The position numbers and the translations under genes were made by a program. From Lachnospiraceae bacterium (GTDB lineage: Bacteria; Bacillota; Clostridia; Lachnospirales; Lachnospiraceae), in assembly GCA_900751785.1 (NCBI GenBank), contig CAADSM010000116.1, forward strand, positions 1 through 7,400: DNA of 7,400 nt, written 5' to 3'. Position 1 is the stretch's first letter. Each line of letters starts with the position of its first letter. This document shows, in pieces, positions 6,839 to 7,400 of the stretch. Under the pieces are notes generated by a model. The model was not told the origin of the DNA and searched no databases. It saw nothing but the letters and a program-made list of their open reading frames with translations.

Positions 6839-7400
6839 ATGAATACGAGAATATATAATGCAAAAATACTTACGATGGAAGAGGGCAGAGCGATTTTTGA
6901 AGGAGAGCTCTGGATCGAGGAAGATACGATCACGTATGCGGGACCGGCGAAAAATGACGGCGGAAAAGAGTGGGACGAGCAGATCGACGCGGAAGGGAAT
7001 CTGATCATGCCGGGCTTCAAAAACGCGCACACCCACTCTGCCATGACGTTCCTGCGCTCCCACGCAGACGACATGAAGCTGGACGAATGGCTGAACACAA
7101 GGGTGTTCCCGGCTGAGGCAAAGCTTACGGACCACGATATCTACTGGCTGACGAAGCTGGCGGTGATGGAGTATCTGACAAGCGGGATCACAGCGATGTT
7201 TGATATGTACATGCACAGGGCGGCAGGCGCAGAGGCCGCCAGAGATACCGGGTTCAGGAATGTGTTCTGCGAGAGCATCAACAACTTCGGCGGGACGATA
7301 GAGGAAGTGGAAGCAGACTATCACACCTATAATCAGGATGAAGACAGGCTGGGGTCCCACCACCGCCGATTTCCCCCCGGGGAAAAAGCAAAGCCCCGCC
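6839..7400 (+). CDS. MTA/SAH deaminase-family zinc amidohydrolase (3'-partial)
   Basis: The frame opens at ATG 6839 and stays open to the end of the window (187 codons); family members are about 430 residues. The N-terminus (MNTRIYNAKILTMEEG) is the usual small beta-sandwich of amidohydrolases. The metal motif MPGFKNAHTHSAMT (57-70) has the HxH zinc ligands His64 and His66. Residues 71-125 (FLRSHADDMKLDEWL, then VFPAEAKL and SGITAMFDMYMH) are typical of 5-methylthioadenosine/S-adenosylhomocysteine deaminases. These remove the 6-amino group of the adenine moiety, giving methylthioinosine or S-inosylhomocysteine. Related cytosine, guanine or chlorohydrolase-type amidohydrolases cannot be fully excluded without the C-terminal half. 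The 10-nt gap from the phosphorylase suggests one operon and a shared role in nucleoside salvage. From about residue 171 the sequence no longer looks like the family, probably because of poor base quality at the end of the contig. Confidence 0.85.
   Translation, partial: MNTRIYNAKILTMEEGRAIFEGELWIEEDTITYAGPAKNDGGKEWDEQIDAEGNLIMPGFKNAHTHSAMTFLRSHADDMKLDEWLNTRVFPAEAKLTDHDIYWLTKLAVMEYLTSGITAMFDMYMHRAAGAEAARDTGFRNVFCESINNFGGTIEEVEADYHTYNQDEDRLGSHHRRFPPGEKAKPR

Noticed and set aside
6812..7363. 183-codon open frame on the minus strand over the amidohydrolase
   Set aside because: The + strand frame from 6839 has clear amidohydrolase motifs, including HTH zinc ligands, and a translational link to the phosphorylase. 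The minus frame has no recognisable domain.

Overview
The window looks like an ordinary core chromosomal segment from a spore-forming anaerobe of the Clostridia, most likely a Lachnospiraceae-type gut bacterium. The evidence is the gene order (DUF512 radical SAM protein, der, plsY, gpsA, spoIVA, which I recall as a common arrangement in Clostridia), a full-length SpoIVA spore-coat ATPase, purine-rich AGGAG-type ribosome binding sites, and a base composition that looks to be in the mid-50s percent GC by eye. The genus call is inference; no rRNA or other taxonomic marker is present. All seven genes are on the + strand and coding density is very high.

Positions 1-4327 hold a tight co-directional run. 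It starts with a radical SAM/DUF512 protein whose first residues lie outside the window, followed by the ribosome-assembly GTPase Der, the membrane acyltransferase PlsY and the glycerol-3-phosphate dehydrogenase GpsA. Gaps are 42, 6 and 7 nt, so they are probably one transcript. GpsA makes sn-glycerol 3-phosphate from dihydroxyacetone phosphate, and PlsY acylates it to lysophosphatidic acid, so the two encode consecutive steps of phospholipid synthesis.

Positions 4328-5870 hold spoIVA with its own short promoter region. That region carries a strong match to the mother-cell sigma-E consensus (TCATACC, 14 nt, CATACATT), which separates the sporulation gene from the vegetative operon upstream.

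Positions 5871-6006 are intergenic. They hold a good housekeeping promoter (TTGACA, 17 nt, TAGTAT), a perfect 12-bp inverted repeat lacking a downstream U-tract, and a strong ribosome binding site. Positions 6007-7400 hold a purine nucleoside phosphorylase and, 10 nt downstream, the 5' part of a zinc amidohydrolase of the 5-methylthioadenosine/S-adenosylhomocysteine deaminase family. Together these suggest a purine nucleoside salvage unit. The last ~55 bases of the amidohydrolase stop resembling the family although the frame stays open, which suggests poor sequence at a contig end.

I found no mobile element, CRISPR array, tRNA, rRNA or clearly new multi-gene system. The items most worth a second look are the DUF512 radical SAM protein of unknown function, the sigma-E promoter, the leader hairpin before the phosphorylase, and the degraded 3' end.
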